DNA of 64,000 nucleotides from Lamellibrachia columna (lineage: Eukaryota > Annelida > Polychaeta > Sabellida > Siboglinidae), in the NCBI GenBank assembly GCA_963662155.1, contig OY759271.1, positions 16,971,084 to 17,035,083 on the forward strand. Direction: 5' to 3'. Below are positions 24,701-32,675 of the stretch, in pieces. The translations under genes and the position numbers were made by a program. Position 1 is the first letter of the stretch. Each line of letters starts with the position of its first letter. The notes under the pieces were generated by a model. The model did no database searches. It had not been told where the DNA came from and saw only the letters and a program-made list of their open reading frames with translations.

Positions 24701-26205
24701 TGCTAGTTAGGCAACGTTTGACAGCATTTTATAATTTGCTCCAAATTTTGCTAACATTTTATAATATATACCAGTTATACATATTGCATGCATAACTTTA
24801 ATAATGCTGCTAAACTATTGAAAGCATTGTAGCGGTTTTTTTATAGGGTGCTGGTAATGTAGTCTTATAAATTATTGTGAGTATCAGAGTAGCATTTCTG
24901 CAACAGTTCTGCTAAAAGAAATACATATTAAATTGGTCAGCATTTTATAATCTGTTGTAATATGTTGAATGGATGTCCAACTGAGATTTTGTAATGTTTT
25001 TATGTATAATAAACCATTTGGTATTATTACATTCTCTGCAAATAAACATGACATGTATACACACAACAGGAACGTAAATTGCATAGCATAGACATGGTAG
25101 CAGTGCTAATGGCTATTCTTATATTGGTGGGCTGAGATCGACGTGATTGAAACATCTATGTAAAAATTATACGTATATAATGATGATGATGATATACATA
25201 CATACACACATAGATCGATAGATTGACGTGGAAGTAAAAATGGGTAAACAAAACATCCATGTAACATTTTATTTCTATACACATATTTCTTGAGACATAT
25301 ATATACCCAACACAACTATCTAATTCCCTAATAACAACTAAATAGGTGGGCCGAGATCGATGTGGGCCGAGATCGACGGGTTCCTGCATGTAGTAACCTG
25401 ATCTGGACAAACAGTGTTTACGTCTATCCATAGTCATAACTCCAGCAGGTTTTAGTGCTTATGGCACATCATTAAGTGATTGTACTGTTGTTTACATTAA
25501 TCAATAATATATTTAGGTGCTAGTTTATCTTAGGTCGACATGGGCCTCAGTGAATAGTGGGCTATGCTGACACAAACATTCAGGAAATAAACATCCACTA
25601 TTAATGGAGTGTTAGAGTCATACCTCTAACGAGGGATCATATAAAAATCTTATTTTTTTAAAGAAAGGACAATCAGATTTGTTTTATAACACTCCAGTAA
25701 GGTTAATGGATGATAAAATGCATATTCATTTTGATCCATCACCGACACCTACAGATTTTACAGACCTAAATCAAACCTTTACTTTTATTTATAATTGTCT
25801 TCAATTACTTCAGTCAGAGCTGTTTGTTGGACATCAGTTTAGTTATGATTCCTGAATAAATTAATACAACCAGTGGCAGTGCATTGTACCTGTGACGCTT
25901 ATGGCAGTACCATCCACCGGCGATTTAAGATTGTTTGGTGGCGACTGCATATCGTCAACCCTTGATTGCGGTGAGCCCTCGCCTTCGGGCTCGGTTAGGT
26001 TCTGTGAAGAAGGCGGGGCAACGCCATCACCGCTAGCATGCAGTAAGTCCCCGCGTTCATTTTCACGATTTACCACACCATTTTCTTGTGAACAAACGCC
26101 TGAACCTGCTTCTGCGATAGGCTCATCAACTCTTAGTGAAACTACGACAGAACGGATATCCTTGATCGCTATTTCACCATCGACGACATTTTGGTCTTGC
26201 GACAT
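7842..26205 (-). CDS. MINDY2: MINDY-1/2 (FAM63) deubiquitinase, whole gene, 9 coding exons
   Basis: Cysteine protease that trims K48-linked polyubiquitin from the distal end. Exons 26205-25890, 21604-21036, 19426-19317, 18812-18622, 18181-18039, 17577-17378, 10292-10206, 8587-8389 and 7856-7842 join with matching phases into 609 codons. The catalytic domain spans about residues 180-490: oxyanion Gln and catalytic Cys251 in QNENGSCPLL, catalytic His435 in FRNNHFSTL. Before it is a low-complexity acidic N-terminus. After it come two MIU ubiquitin-binding helices (DYLVALSLQEEH, about 510; DHALARRLQEEE, about 539) and a CaaX end, CTIL, implying prenylation and membrane attachment. Length and CaaX tail fit MINDY2 (about 620 aa) rather than the shorter MINDY1; an invertebrate single ortholog of both is likely. 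Introns carry a MULE, a LINE and a THAP remnant. Confidence 0.95.
8389..8587 (-). CDS. MINDY2: MINDY coding exon 8 (second MIU and basic tail)
   Basis: Acceptor CCCTCACAG, donor AAT|GTAAGC, 199 nt. Encodes DHALARRLQEEEDNRAP, a second MIU, then a Gln/Gly/Ser-rich linker and the basic patch SGRERKKDN. A basic stretch before a CaaX box is usual in prenylated proteins. Confidence 0.92.
8636..9345 (+). repeat. Interrupted tandem repeat of about 106-bp units (4 copies)
   Basis: Units share an AGACTACATTGATTCTATTA-type start, CAACAAAATATTCAAGTGTC-type middle, and TTTCTATTTCTGCTGATATT then TGTGTGTTTTAATTA. Copies begin near 8636, 8743, 9128 and 9252; between the second and third lies the 8862-9040 dispersed segment. 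They sit in MINDY intron 8, starting about 50 bp upstream of the exon 8 acceptor. Confidence 0.8.
8862..9040 (+). repeat. Dispersed segment, copy of 6896-7110
   Basis: Shares GACATTCCTTACAGTTTTGTGC, CCAAATGGCA and GTGTGGCAAACTGACAGATG with 6896-7110 in the same order. It interrupts the 106-bp tandem repeat. Confidence 0.6.
9640..9725 (+). repeat. SINE/LINE-like 3' end with (TTATC)n tail
   Basis: Reads ACAAATTCCTTGTACTTGCT then ACTTGGTAATAAAACTTATC repeated. A CTTGTAC...AATAAA core with a pentamer tail is the usual 3' end of LINE-dependent short repeats. No head was recognised. Confidence 0.45.
10206..10292 (-). CDS. MINDY2: MINDY coding exon 7 (first MIU)
   Basis: A small 87-nt exon, 7.1 kb downstream of exon 6. 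Acceptor GCTTGCAG, donor GA|GTAAGT. Joined to exon 6 it gives DQDYLVALSLQEEHLPSP, the motif that contacts the ubiquitin Ile44 patch. The long preceding intron holds the CR1 LINE, the fold-back element and the THAP remnant. Confidence 0.93.
10672..10988. mobile_element. Fold-back element, arms of about 155 bp around an AGCTTCGCGGAGCT centre
   Basis: The whole 317 bp is a long imperfect palindrome. Left arm blocks TCAAACACTACTCTTACTTCC, CTTCTCATAGATCTATCATA and ACCACATAGAGC recur inverted on the right (GGAAGTAAGAGTAATGTTTGA, TATATGAGAAGTTTGG, GCTCTAGGTGGTC). The centre near 10829 is itself a near-palindrome. Typical of a fold-back MITE; transcripts would form a hairpin. It lies in MINDY intron 6 (between the 17378 and 10292 splice sites). 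Confidence 0.85.
11217..12804 (-). pseudogene. LINE ORF2 reverse transcriptase, interrupted
   Basis: Fragments in order: 12804-12607 (AMKDNKSPGVDGIPPKLL ... IIPLFKKG), insertion, 12288-12120 (SENYRPVSLTSVICKLLE ... SQHGFLKARS), 12114-11563 (DIIYLDFQKAFDKVPHQRLL, LSGVPQGSVLGPLLF and the active-site KFADDTKVF), 11504-11217 (C-terminal domain, [17 protein letters not shown]). Metal-binding Asp residues persist, but two or more frameshifts break the frame. Confidence 0.9.
12294..12606 (+). mobile_element. Inverted CR1 3'-end fragment inside the RT of copy 1
   Basis: On the plus strand the segment encodes MFFKLKEGS-type ORF2 C-terminus (LKEGSRTRGHKAALVKEQ) and ends with the family 3' UTR (CCAATGGCTTCCTTGTCCAC ... 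GATGGCAATCTTATTAAATC), opposite to the host element. It splits the host RT between IIPLFKKG and NKSENYRPVS. Same 3' end appears at 48840 and 62340. Confidence 0.88.
12828..14045 (-). pseudogene. LINE ORF2 endonuclease domain (EEP fold) and linker
   Basis: 405 open codons. AP-endonuclease-like motifs are visible: IIGMTESWAN, GLVYLSPYINEED, the GDFNH motif with IQW, and the terminal GNSDHNQI (catalytic SDH). The N-terminal block (N-x-RSI...K-x-x-EL) is deleted, though it survives in the 47-kb copy. A basic linker follows. The frame ends at 12828 and RT continues in another frame, so a frameshift separates them. Confidence 0.88.
14228..14629 (-). pseudogene. LINE ORF1 SGNH-hydrolase-like domain
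   Basis: 133 codons. ARVFVGDSIVRKTNRVLNKG has the GDS serine motif, and VLVQVGTNNIER the block III G-T-N-N motif of SGNH/GDSL esterases; VILSGILPV also fits. Esterase domains of this kind occur in ORF1 of CR1 elements, where they are thought to aid membrane or RNP functions. The C-terminal catalytic His/Asp block is not seen before the stop. Confidence 0.75.
14639..15000 (-). repeat. LINE ORF1 linker with 15-bp tandem repeats
   Basis: Pyrimidine-rich on the plus strand (units like GTCTCCTTCCCTCCT); on the minus strand the units encode 5-residue repeats of the GKETG/VTGAQ type. It joins the zinc-finger and SGNH parts of ORF1. Confidence 0.7.
15008..15337 (-). pseudogene. LINE ORF1 N-terminal zinc-finger part
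   Basis: 109 codons. Cysteines in the spacing LICGSCSNWVDCIKSGCEKS ... FSFECRGC resemble the PHD-like finger found at the start of CR1 ORF1 proteins, followed by a short coiled region (EHEVQLEQLRLLIVAM). The frame stops at 15008, before the linker and esterase parts, so ORF1 is broken in this copy. Confidence 0.65.
15449..15476. repeat. (TA)n microsatellite
   Basis: About 14 TA dinucleotides. Confidence 0.95.
15684..16070 (+). repeat. Two-copy tandem repeat of about 210 bp
   Basis: Blocks GTAAACAA-CCC, TATCRCTCGCT, GAGTCCGG, CTAAAATACTGCCTCTG-type, AACAAAAACKGTTTCYTAAT and AATACTTATTCTAG recur in the same order about 205-215 bp apart. A partial third copy may lie at 15490-15560. Non-coding, upstream of the LINE 5' end. 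Confidence 0.7.
16307..16693 (-). other. Unrecognised 128-codon open frame
   Basis: The frame MLASRKLFSTVIRTEKVQPW to SNDCVAST is open over an AT/GC-balanced stretch that differs in base use from its surroundings. I do not recognise it. It directly follows, in another frame, the THAP remnant, and the two may be parts of one decayed THAP-type transposon gene. Nothing supports expression. Confidence 0.3.
16690..16853 (-). pseudogene. Decayed THAP zinc-finger domain
   Basis: Reads WFYCAAFTCDANSSKNKVTC then SSFKFPTEPTLFKKTNVKPT and KYSTASFARFE. THAP domains have C-x2-4-C, a SF-x-FP block, a conserved Trp in K-x-W, then a PTKYS-type segment and C-S-x-H-F. The first two Cys, FKFP and KPTKYS are present. 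The K-W segment is deleted and the second Cys/His pair is lost (SFARF), so zinc binding is gone. THAP domains are found in P-element-type transposases and host proteins; here a transposon origin is likelier. Confidence 0.6.
17378..17577 (-). CDS. MINDY2: MINDY coding exon 6
   Basis: Acceptor CTGTTTCAG, donor GA|GTAAGT, 200 nt. Encodes SELFLLVTDQGYLTESKAVW and ETLGNVEGDGHFVDAEFH, the end of the catalytic fold, then a variable linker ending DQQIDQD shared with the family just before the first MIU. Confidence 0.95.
17895..18004 (-). repeat. 28-bp tandem repeat, 4 units
   Basis: Units of the type AAAATGAAAGTAATAACACC followed by ATGATGCT, just downstream (minus sense) of MINDY exon 5, in intron 5. 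Unrelated in sequence to the 28-bp array at 1-1334. Confidence 0.85.
18039..18181 (-). CDS. MINDY2: MINDY coding exon 5 (catalytic His)
   Basis: Acceptor TTGTTGCAG, donor AAT|GTACAT, 143 nt. Encodes LIAEEFLTKTASQLTYCGLC and the active-site region EEELCVFFRNNHFSTLYKHN with His435. Confidence 0.95.
18622..18812 (-). CDS. MINDY2: MINDY coding exon 4
   Basis: Acceptor GATGCAG, donor G|GTAGAT, 191 nt. Encodes DFEYTPECIVFDLLRIRLVH, GWLVDPGLPDE and LSYNQLVEKII, the most conserved block of MINDY proteins. Confidence 0.96.
18864..18898. repeat. (TA)n microsatellite
   Basis: About 17 TA dinucleotides in MINDY intron 3. Confidence 0.95.
19317..19426 (-). CDS. MINDY2: MINDY coding exon 3
   Basis: Acceptor TTTTCAG, donor GG|GTAATT, 110 nt. 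Encodes GQDSDAVQLDYEQNRHDALA and HKLQTGLDVNVKFSG, which matches the conserved GLDVNVRF segment of the family. Intron phases agree with both neighbours. Confidence 0.93.
19555..19925 (+). repeat. Dispersed repeat family C, copy 1
   Basis: Shares with 38585-38960, in the same orientation, TAAAGTATATTTTCT, AAGCACAAATACTT, GGCGACACTCGAACAGGAAT-type and CCAATGAACATTTTTAC-type blocks, ending in GGATTTCAACCAAAATGTGGC. About 370 bp, non-coding, in MINDY intron 2. Confidence 0.7.
21036..21604 (-). CDS. MINDY2: MINDY coding exon 2 (catalytic Cys)
   Basis: Acceptor TGTTTAG, donor GAG|GTAAGG, 569 nt. Encodes residues 106-295: an acidic, Thr/Asp-rich linker, then the start of the protease fold at LYQVKWINFNDTSVGIITQN and the active-site Cys251 in ENGSCPLLAVVN. 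Residues LPPTLEVV and LMEYLAD that follow are typical of the family. Confidence 0.95.
21663..21715. repeat. (TA)n microsatellite
   Basis: About 26 TA dinucleotides, 60 bp upstream of the MINDY exon 2 acceptor in transcript sense. Confidence 0.95.
22440..22645 (-). mobile_element. LINE ORF2 C-terminal fragment
   Basis: On the minus strand LQWAGHVQIMGNTRLPKRVW resembles the conserved R-W-x-GH-V-x-R-M ... RLPK stretch at the end of many LINE ORF2 proteins. Only this tail survives. The family may be that of 63200-63480. Confidence 0.55.
22918..25383 (+). mobile_element. Complete MULE DNA transposon with TIRs and target duplication
   Basis: The element is flanked by a perfect 10-bp direct repeat CTGCATGTAG (22908-22917 and 25384-25393), within the 8-11 bp range of Mutator-like elements. 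Left TIR (22918 to about 23085) and right TIR (about 25125-25383, with an extra 75 bp) share CGTCGATCTCGGCCCAC, ATTTAGTTGTT, GTGTTGGGTATAT and ACATGGATGTTTTGTTTACC; the GTCGATCTCGGCCCAC motif occurs twice per end. Between them lies a decayed transposase. The element is in MINDY intron 1. Confidence 0.92.
23875..24650 (+). pseudogene. Decayed MULE transposase
   Basis: Fragments in order: PALPSII-stop-LAANANYHRH with DHIPDNFLCRDIHVEGARHL, then the MULE catalytic-domain start LLFASDIQLDLMSNAKTWYI DTTF (first catalytic Asp in the YIDTTF block), CMMSRHRKTNYIAVF, and after a deletion the C-terminal LVLEGKLQRYQKTFANLQRK, IFAYWEEYENGDRF and LLQACSRLHGP. Stops and frame changes (24292 onward) and loss of the middle, including the remaining catalytic acidic residues and zinc knuckle, make it non-functional. 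Confidence 0.85.
25890..26205 (-). CDS. MINDY2: MINDY coding exon 1 (start codon)
   Basis: The ATG at 26205 opens MSQDQNVVDGEIAIKD and the exon runs 105 codons plus one base to a donor G|GTACAA. The encoded region is acidic and Ser/Gly/Pro rich and has no family domain, as expected of MINDY N-termini. I chose this ATG because it is the first in frame and is preceded at 80-130 bp by a promoter-like cluster. Confidence 0.85.
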
Positions 26206-26285
26206 GCTATAAACGAACTTTTATCATTCCAGCTGTTGATGATGCAGAATGTGCGGAAGTTGGTCGATGAAATGCGAGATCAAAA

Positions 26286-26338
26286 CACGCACATGCGCAC
26301 TTGGTTCTCGTCGCCATTTTAATGTGGTCCATTTCCGG
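26286..26338 (-). promoter_or_regulatory. MINDY core promoter region: NRF1-, YY1- and ETS-like sites
   Basis: Within 135 bp upstream of the MINDY ATG, read on the minus strand: CCCCGGAAAT (ETS-type CCGGAA, 26331-26338), AAAATGGCG (YY1-type, 26312-26320) and GTGCGCATGTGCGTG (NRF1-like, 26286-26300). These three motifs are typical of TATA-less, CpG-rich housekeeping promoters; the local CpG content stands out from the AT-rich surroundings. Confidence 0.65.
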
Positions 26339-26639
26339 GGAAAGTTGAGAAACTCGAAAAGGTGCAAAAATCAAAAAGTTTCACCGTAACAGGTGAGACA
26401 TTTTATGTAGCAATGCAGCAATCAATGCAGCAGTGGGTGACGCCATTAGTGATATATTTATGGTTTCGTACGTAAATATGTTTGGCCGTCTGTTCATTTG
26501 GGTAGGGTTGTATGGACGTTTTTGGCTCAGATTCTGGACAGTCTTATTTCGTGGACGTTCATGGCCATGGCATGGACAGTGCTTAGCACTGCTACTGGAG
26601 TCTCCGGAATAGACAGTTTCTCGAATGGAGAACAGAGTT

Positions 26640-26765
26640 GACACATATCTTTGACCCTGTGTCTATACTAAAGTTACAAATTATCTCACCAGCACATCGT
26701 CACTTTGTTGTAGTGAAGTATGTCTGATAGTATCTGCTAGACATAATTAAGCCTGGACCCTGTCT
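26640..26765 (+). repeat. Dispersed repeat family D, copy 1
   Basis: Shares TTTGACCCTGTGTCTATAC-type, AATTATCTCACCAGCAC and AGACATAATTAAGCC with 34555-34700 in the same order. Non-coding. Confidence 0.6.
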
Positions 26766-27689
26766 TCCTCGACTCGAGTTATTTCACACTAACTTACTTG
26801 TCTTTAGATTAGAAGTTTCTGACTGGTTGCGTATACTTAACATAAATATTTATACCGTTTTCGCAAAAATTTACTAAAATTTTTGCGCTTTCGCTTTGCA
26901 AATATTCAAAATGGGTGTTGAGTGTTTTGGCCAACCGTTTTTGCAACTGGTGAGCCGTGATGTGTTTTCGCTCACATGGGCCAAATCAACAGTGTACATA
27001 ATCGGAGCCAGCGGCCTCTGTGGACCAAAACGGCTATCATATTCTAACTGGAAAGTGGGGTCCGTGGACCTTATTAGGCTCTTTATTTTCAACTTGACTT
27101 TTTGCGACTTGCATGGTATAACTGGGAAATGTTATATGATAAATTATTTGCATTTTCGAATCTTCAAAAACGTACATATGCGTTAAGAATTGAATTGGCC
27201 TAAGAATTAAATAGTTTTTTATTAAATATAAATATATATTTAGACGAAGATGAAAAAACAAGTTTAAAACTTGACATTAGGTAGTCAGTTGGTTTAGTCA
27301 TCAAATTAAACCTGTAATCCATAAAAGCATTTTAATTCATATACCAAATATACCAAAGTATAAACATATATATATATACAAACACAAGTTTAAAACATGA
27401 CGATATTAGCCGTTCGGTTTATAACCTTAAATTTAAAAGTCAATTAATATTATTCCTTAAAATATATTAATAGATAATATTATCTGTAATAAATAAAACG
27501 TATTATATATAACATATAATATCACTACAATATAAATATTCAATAGTTATAGAATTGTCAGAAGCCTAATTAAGTTATAAAGATTTCCAAACTATGACAG
27601 TAGTAGCCGGTTGGTTGATAACCTTAAATTTATTGTGTCATATTTGTTATCTTATGGATATTGCTCTAAGGAATTGGAATTATTCAATT

Positions 27690-28600
27690 TAATTCTTGCA
27701 TTTGGACTGAAATTGAAAGATTTTCACCAAGCAGAATTGGAATTGGAATTGAAAGATTTTGAGGAAGTTGAATTGGAATTGAAAGAAAATTAATTTAACT
27801 TCATTTTCTTGTGCTGGTGCAGTCTTGTTTTATTTCCAATGTGGTCCTCAATCCAACACTAAACTTGTATATGAACTCAAAGTCTTTGTAGCAGCTAAAC
27901 ATACATTTGTACACCATTTGAAGATCTGAGGTGAGAACATTTGAACAAAGGGTTTGCTTGGCAAAGTTACTATGTGGCAATTGGAAAAAAGAACTCAGAA
28001 GTTCTGCTCAAATCAAACTATGTTGGGGTGTGATGAGCTTATTTTGAATTCAATATAGGTTGCAGCTCCTGCTCTAAGATAACATTAATTTTTTTGTCTG
28101 CCTGCACATATCTGAAACCATGCCGTTTGTGTGTGCTAGTAATGCATCAAACCATAGCCACCCCAGTGGGGCATCCCAACAGTTAAGTAATTGGCTTGCT
28201 ACTCCTGCATTGTTTCATTGAGCAGGTGTTTCTGAAACCATAAAATGATCAGCCTACTGGTCTACCTGGTCTTTTCATGTTGTTTGAATAACGACTCATC
28301 CATTGTCTATACATTGTTTACAATTACAAGCAGTTGGAATTACATGCAAGCAAACCTGGTATTTTGTTTGCAGCAATAGATGTAACAGAAAAGTAATATA
28401 CTATTATATATTTAGGATCTATTACTATTTTGAAAAATGTTCCTCTATTACAGAAATAAACATCTATTACATATTACTATTATCCCATGGAAAAACTCCC
28501 ATATAATTAATTCAGAATTGGAATTGAAAGATTGGAGTTGGAGTTTGAATTGAAAAAACTTAATTGAAAAACAACTTGAATTGATTAAATGGAATTGATA
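27690..28600. repeat. Region rich in AATTGGAATTG motifs
   Basis: Two clusters (27690-27790 and 28510-28600) of GAATTGGAATTGAAAG-type motifs flank about 700 bp. The motif is the complement of the TTCCAATTCC subterminal repeats of the hAT-like element at 40192-40663, so this may be a decayed relative. No clear TIR or target duplication was found. Confidence 0.4.
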
Positions 28601-28909
28601 ATTATTATTTTTTTATCAAATTGAGCCTGTGGGCCGAAATGACTCTTCTTAGAATTCCGCCGCTTAGAATTCCACTACTAGCATGAGCTGAATCGACCAT
28701 CGCTGAATTCAGTAGCTATGCGGTTTTCAGTGAAGTGGGCCGAACCATCCGTCGGGTGGGCTGAACCTGTCATGGGTCGAACCATCCAGGACTCTTCTAT
28801 ATTGCTAACTGCTCTAACAGTTATTTAGTCAATTGCGTGAAAAAAGTCGTTTTAGTGAAATATGTTTTATCAACAGCAAAAACACATTTCGCAAAAAGAA
28901 GCCAGCACA

Positions 28910-29048
28910 CAAAATCATTACATGTTTTTGTAAAGCCTTACTGTAAGGTAAGGCTCAACACATGACGTATAAATAGCTCAAGTCTGTTTGATAACTCTGT
29001 GGTGATATTATGAATTGTTGCATACATTTTCGCCAGATGAAGTTAAAT
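28910..29048 (+). repeat. Direct repeat of 139 bp, copy 1 (LTR-like spacing)
   Basis: Nearly identical to 30066-30208: ACAAAATCATTACATGTTTT ... GGTAAGGCTCAACACATGAC ... CGCCAGATGAAGTTAAAT. Contains TATAAATAGC, a TATA-box-like sequence. The pair brackets 1.02 kb. TG...CA ends of a classical LTR are not present. Confidence 0.85.
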
Positions 29049-29149
29049 ATGTGGTATGTTTACATCAACAGTAACAGGTGTGTTGCACTAATCACTTATT
29101 TACTTACTTATTTACTTACTTATCCTCCCCAGTTGGTGCACAAGGCCTC

Positions 29150-29434
29150 TCAGTAACTTCTACCATTTAGTGCAATCTCTAGCTGCATTCTCTGCCATCT
29201 TCCAAGAATTCCATCCAAATTGTTTTCTCTTTGCTTCCACAATCCACAGACTTTCTTCTCCATGTTGATTTTTTTCTTCCTCTCCATTTTACCTTCAGGG
29301 GCCGAGGTCAGTGCTATTTTTGTGTTGTTATTTCCATCTCTTCTAAATGTGTAGCCACTCCATCTCCATCGTCTAATCTTCTTCTTGGATTGGTAACATA
29401 CAAGTGCGATGATATAGGTCTTCATTTGATGCAT
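29150..29434 (-). mobile_element. LINE ORF2 C-terminal fragment
   Basis: The minus strand reads SKKKIRRWRWSGYTFRRDGN, then TKIALTSAPEGKMERKK and a Trp-rich end (LDGILGRWQRMQLEIAL). This fits the RRWRWIGH-x-LRRD ... PEGKRKRGRP ... W-x-x-x tail at the end of RTE/Jockey-type LINE ORF2 proteins. Upstream RT is absent. Confidence 0.75.
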
Positions 29435-29634
29435 TCATTGGCCAGTGTATCTAAATTTTTCATAGGCATGGTCTTTTGGAAAATGTTCAGATCTCGTCAG
29501 TTCGAGTCATTCTCCAGTTTGACTTGGGTTCCATACTAAAATATGTCTCACAAACCTAGTATCAGATTTTACTTTGAGGTTTGCTGTATGTGGTCAGTGC
29601 AGTTAGATGTCCAACGTACATGTGCATGGTTTTG

Positions 29635-30027
29635 TTAATAGCCAGGATACGGGTAATTTACCCAGCTATGATGGTCCATGTACCTGGCTATCGCAGAGGA
29701 AGGTCGATTTTTAGTATCCCTCACGTTAGTTAATATCCGGCCCTCTTTTGGTTTAGACATTGCAGCACCGAGGTCCCACAGCCAGGTCAGTGCATCGATG
29801 ATGATCACAACACGAGGCAACAAAATAGCACCAGTCAACAAATGTAATTTTGTGTTAACCTTCAAGTCGGCACATGGGGTCTGACATGCATGTGTATTTT
29901 GTGTTTTCTTTGAAATATTGCAGCAACTTTCGCCTCTTAAGATATCCTCTGAATGCTCATACAACATGCAAAATTGTCTGCTTATGTGCAGTTTGTAGTA
30001 CTTATTGGACATCGAAAGTGAAAACAA
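29635..30027 (-). other. Unrecognised 130-codon frame between the direct repeats
   Basis: Reads MFSLSMSNKYYKLHISRQFC ... RVVIIIDALTWLWDLGAAMS ... SSAIARYMDHHSWVNYPYPG. It has several Cys and a hydrophobic centre. I do not recognise the family. Its place between two 140-bp direct repeats suggests a cargo of that insertion; with no splice sites or homology, coding is unproven. Confidence 0.25.
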
Positions 30028-30065
30028 TCATAGCTAGGCACATGGAGTCTGACGAGACCCCAATC

Positions 30066-30208
30066 ACACAAAATCATTACATGTTTTTGTAAAGGCTTAC
30101 TGTAAGGTAAGGCTCAACACATGACATGTATAAATAGCTCAAGTCTGTTTGATAACTCTGTGGTGATATTATGAATTGTTGCATACATTTTCGCCAGATG
30201 AAGTTAAA
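30066..30208 (+). repeat. Direct repeat, copy 2
   Basis: Differs from copy 1 by a 4-bp insertion (ATGACATGTATAAATAG versus ATGACGTATAAATAG) and one base near its start. The high identity implies a recent duplication or insertion event. Confidence 0.85.
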
Positions 30209-30832
30209 TTGTAACCTTTCTTACAGGATGTCTTTGTCAACAATACCAGAATAGTTTGTAAGGAAACTGACAAACTAGCAGCCATCAGATGTATTTGGGA
30301 CTATTGTTGCATTCCCGAAGTATTACGTACCAGTTTTGTGGGTGAGCAGTTGCTTTTCAATTTGAATTGAATTTTGATCTGAATTGGACCAACTTTTACT
30401 AAACATTGTTAATGTTCTACATAGAAATAGTTGTTTTGTGGATAAACTGTAGTGTACACTTGAGTGGTAGTGTCTCACTGGACCCAAGGTGCCCAGTAAC
30501 GGTTGTTCCATTACGTCCTGGCTTGAAGGTTAATAAGTGACAGTTTAAAATAACTTGCACATACATTTTGTGCATTGCCAAAGCATATTTACTTCCCACA
30601 ATTCGTAGCATTAGTTGTGGCTCATAGACAGTCCATCTAGCAGACAGATCGGCATATAATAATGGTGGCTTTTTATTATGACCCAAGTGTATTTTGATAA
30701 TTACATGTAAGATGTCTCTCACTCTGCCCCACACCCTGGGCCCTGGCATGCCTGTTCATTCTAACTATGATGTCAATTTCTCTGGGACATGCTCAGGCAC
30801 ATTGCAGTAACAATGTAAAAACTTTTTGAAAT

Positions 30833-31634
30833 CAGAGTTGAAAAAAATCATGATTTTTATTTTTTTTAAATAAAAAAATTGGATTTTAACATTTTTAATC
30901 GGATTTATTTGATTTTTTTTTTAAATCTGGTATATAGATATTTATATAGATGTTTAAATTTGTAAACTCTTTCAAACATGTTATATTCAAATCGATTTGG
31001 GTTCTTGTCTTAACCGAGGGTACATGATTTTTGCTTATATAAAGACATTAGACAATGTCCACAAGGCCTCACCCCCTGTAGTTGCATAATCTGTCTTGGA
31101 AAGGAAAGCATGCTGTGTGTCTGTGGCTGTAGCAGTGGTAATTATTGTTTGCCTATAGGGTGGATTAGCACCTATCCAGGGCTCCTTGTACTCTAAGGGT
31201 CTCTAACCAGAATACAAACTGGTACAGTATTAAACAACTGAGTCAACACACTGAATTGGTAACAACTAGCACAAGCTATAAGTGGACTTTAACTCAGGGC
31301 TTCTGTGTTGAAAAGATACTTTCTCTGGAAGACAAGTTTGTGTGGCTTCACTGCATTCAGAAAGGAAATAGCTCAAACATACACAATGTCATAAAATATT
31401 TGACTATCAGGTTATCTGGTGACAATACAGCTACACAAATGTGCGCACTTTGTGTTTTGTATTAAAAACATACAAAACTTTGTTGATCTCGGTGCTTGTA
31501 AACAATTATTTGTGTTAAATTCATATAAATCACGAATTAAAAAAAACGGAAGTAAAAAAAAATCATAAATCAATGATTTTTTTGGAGCGATTTAAATCAT
31601 GATTTAAATCAATGATTTAAATCAAACAACCCTG
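30833..31634 (+). mobile_element. hAT-like non-autonomous element, CAGGGTTG family, long copy (802 bp)
   Basis: Starts CAGAGTTGAAAAAAATC and ends GATTTAAATCAAACAACCCTG. The flanks TTTGAAAT and GTTGAAAT form a 7/8-matching 8-bp target duplication. The ends carry dense GATTTAAATC-type subterminal repeats. The interior 31256-31465 has a 69-codon open frame of unknown origin. The 345-bp copy at 50930 is an internal-deletion derivative of this form. Confidence 0.9.
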
Positions 31635-32563
31635 GTTGAAATAGTTCCACCAGGTAGTCAATTATCCAGCTGAGTGAATTGAGGCAGCGTGGATTGAATG
31701 AAGCTTCCCAACATTCTAACAGTAACGACAGCATTTAACCGCTGTCCATCAATTGTGTGTAGTTGGTTTGGTAGATTCCGTGGACTTCTATGCTGCTGCC
31801 CTATTGCTCAACAATGTGGCCTAGTATCACAAGACACTTCTTTTCATATACACAGAATGAACACTAATTATAGTACAGCTGTACTAGTAGTTCAAATATA
31901 TATGGTGGACTACTTAATAGAATCATTTCAGACCAGAGCAGTTTGGTTCTATGAAGTCGCACATTTTGATACAGCACAAATAAGGAATGATTCTGTCCCA
32001 GCCAATATATGTTATTCTACTAGATGGCATATTTTGTTATCTGTTAAACAGAATCCACTGTAAAGTCTGTAATTATAAACATTTTTGTGCTTTCAGAACA
32101 GTGGTTTAGATGAAAACATGTTGTGCAGTTAGTTACTTAAAATTATTTTTTTCCAGCTATTGCTGCCGAGACCCTTTGATGTTGCTTGCCAGATGTGGAA
32201 AGGGTTCTGACCTGTCCAGGTGTGTTTGATGAGAGCTCTGTGAGTTTAACTGAAGTGGTCCAGTTCTATTGCTGCTCAGTGCTACTCTTGGAAGTTGACC
32301 TGAAGCACTAGTGTTTTGTCTGCTACACAAAGCATACCTTCCATGGCTGAAGATAAGTGGTTCTCACAGAAGCCATTGTTGGGGCATTGCAGGTGCCCAG
32401 AGGGTGGAGTTGATTGGGTATTCTTGTTTGCACTCCCCACAGTCTGTATAATTTATATTATGTAATTTTTATTGACTACGAAATGTGAGGACAAAACCGC
32501 TTTTGCCCATATATAAATATGACATTACGCAATGCCCGTATAAAAAAGCTGTTATAATACTCA

Positions 32564-32675
<112 letters not shown>

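Noticed and set aside
30323..30749. 62- and 110-codon minus frames
   Set aside because: No recognisable domain or splice context; length is not unusual by chance.
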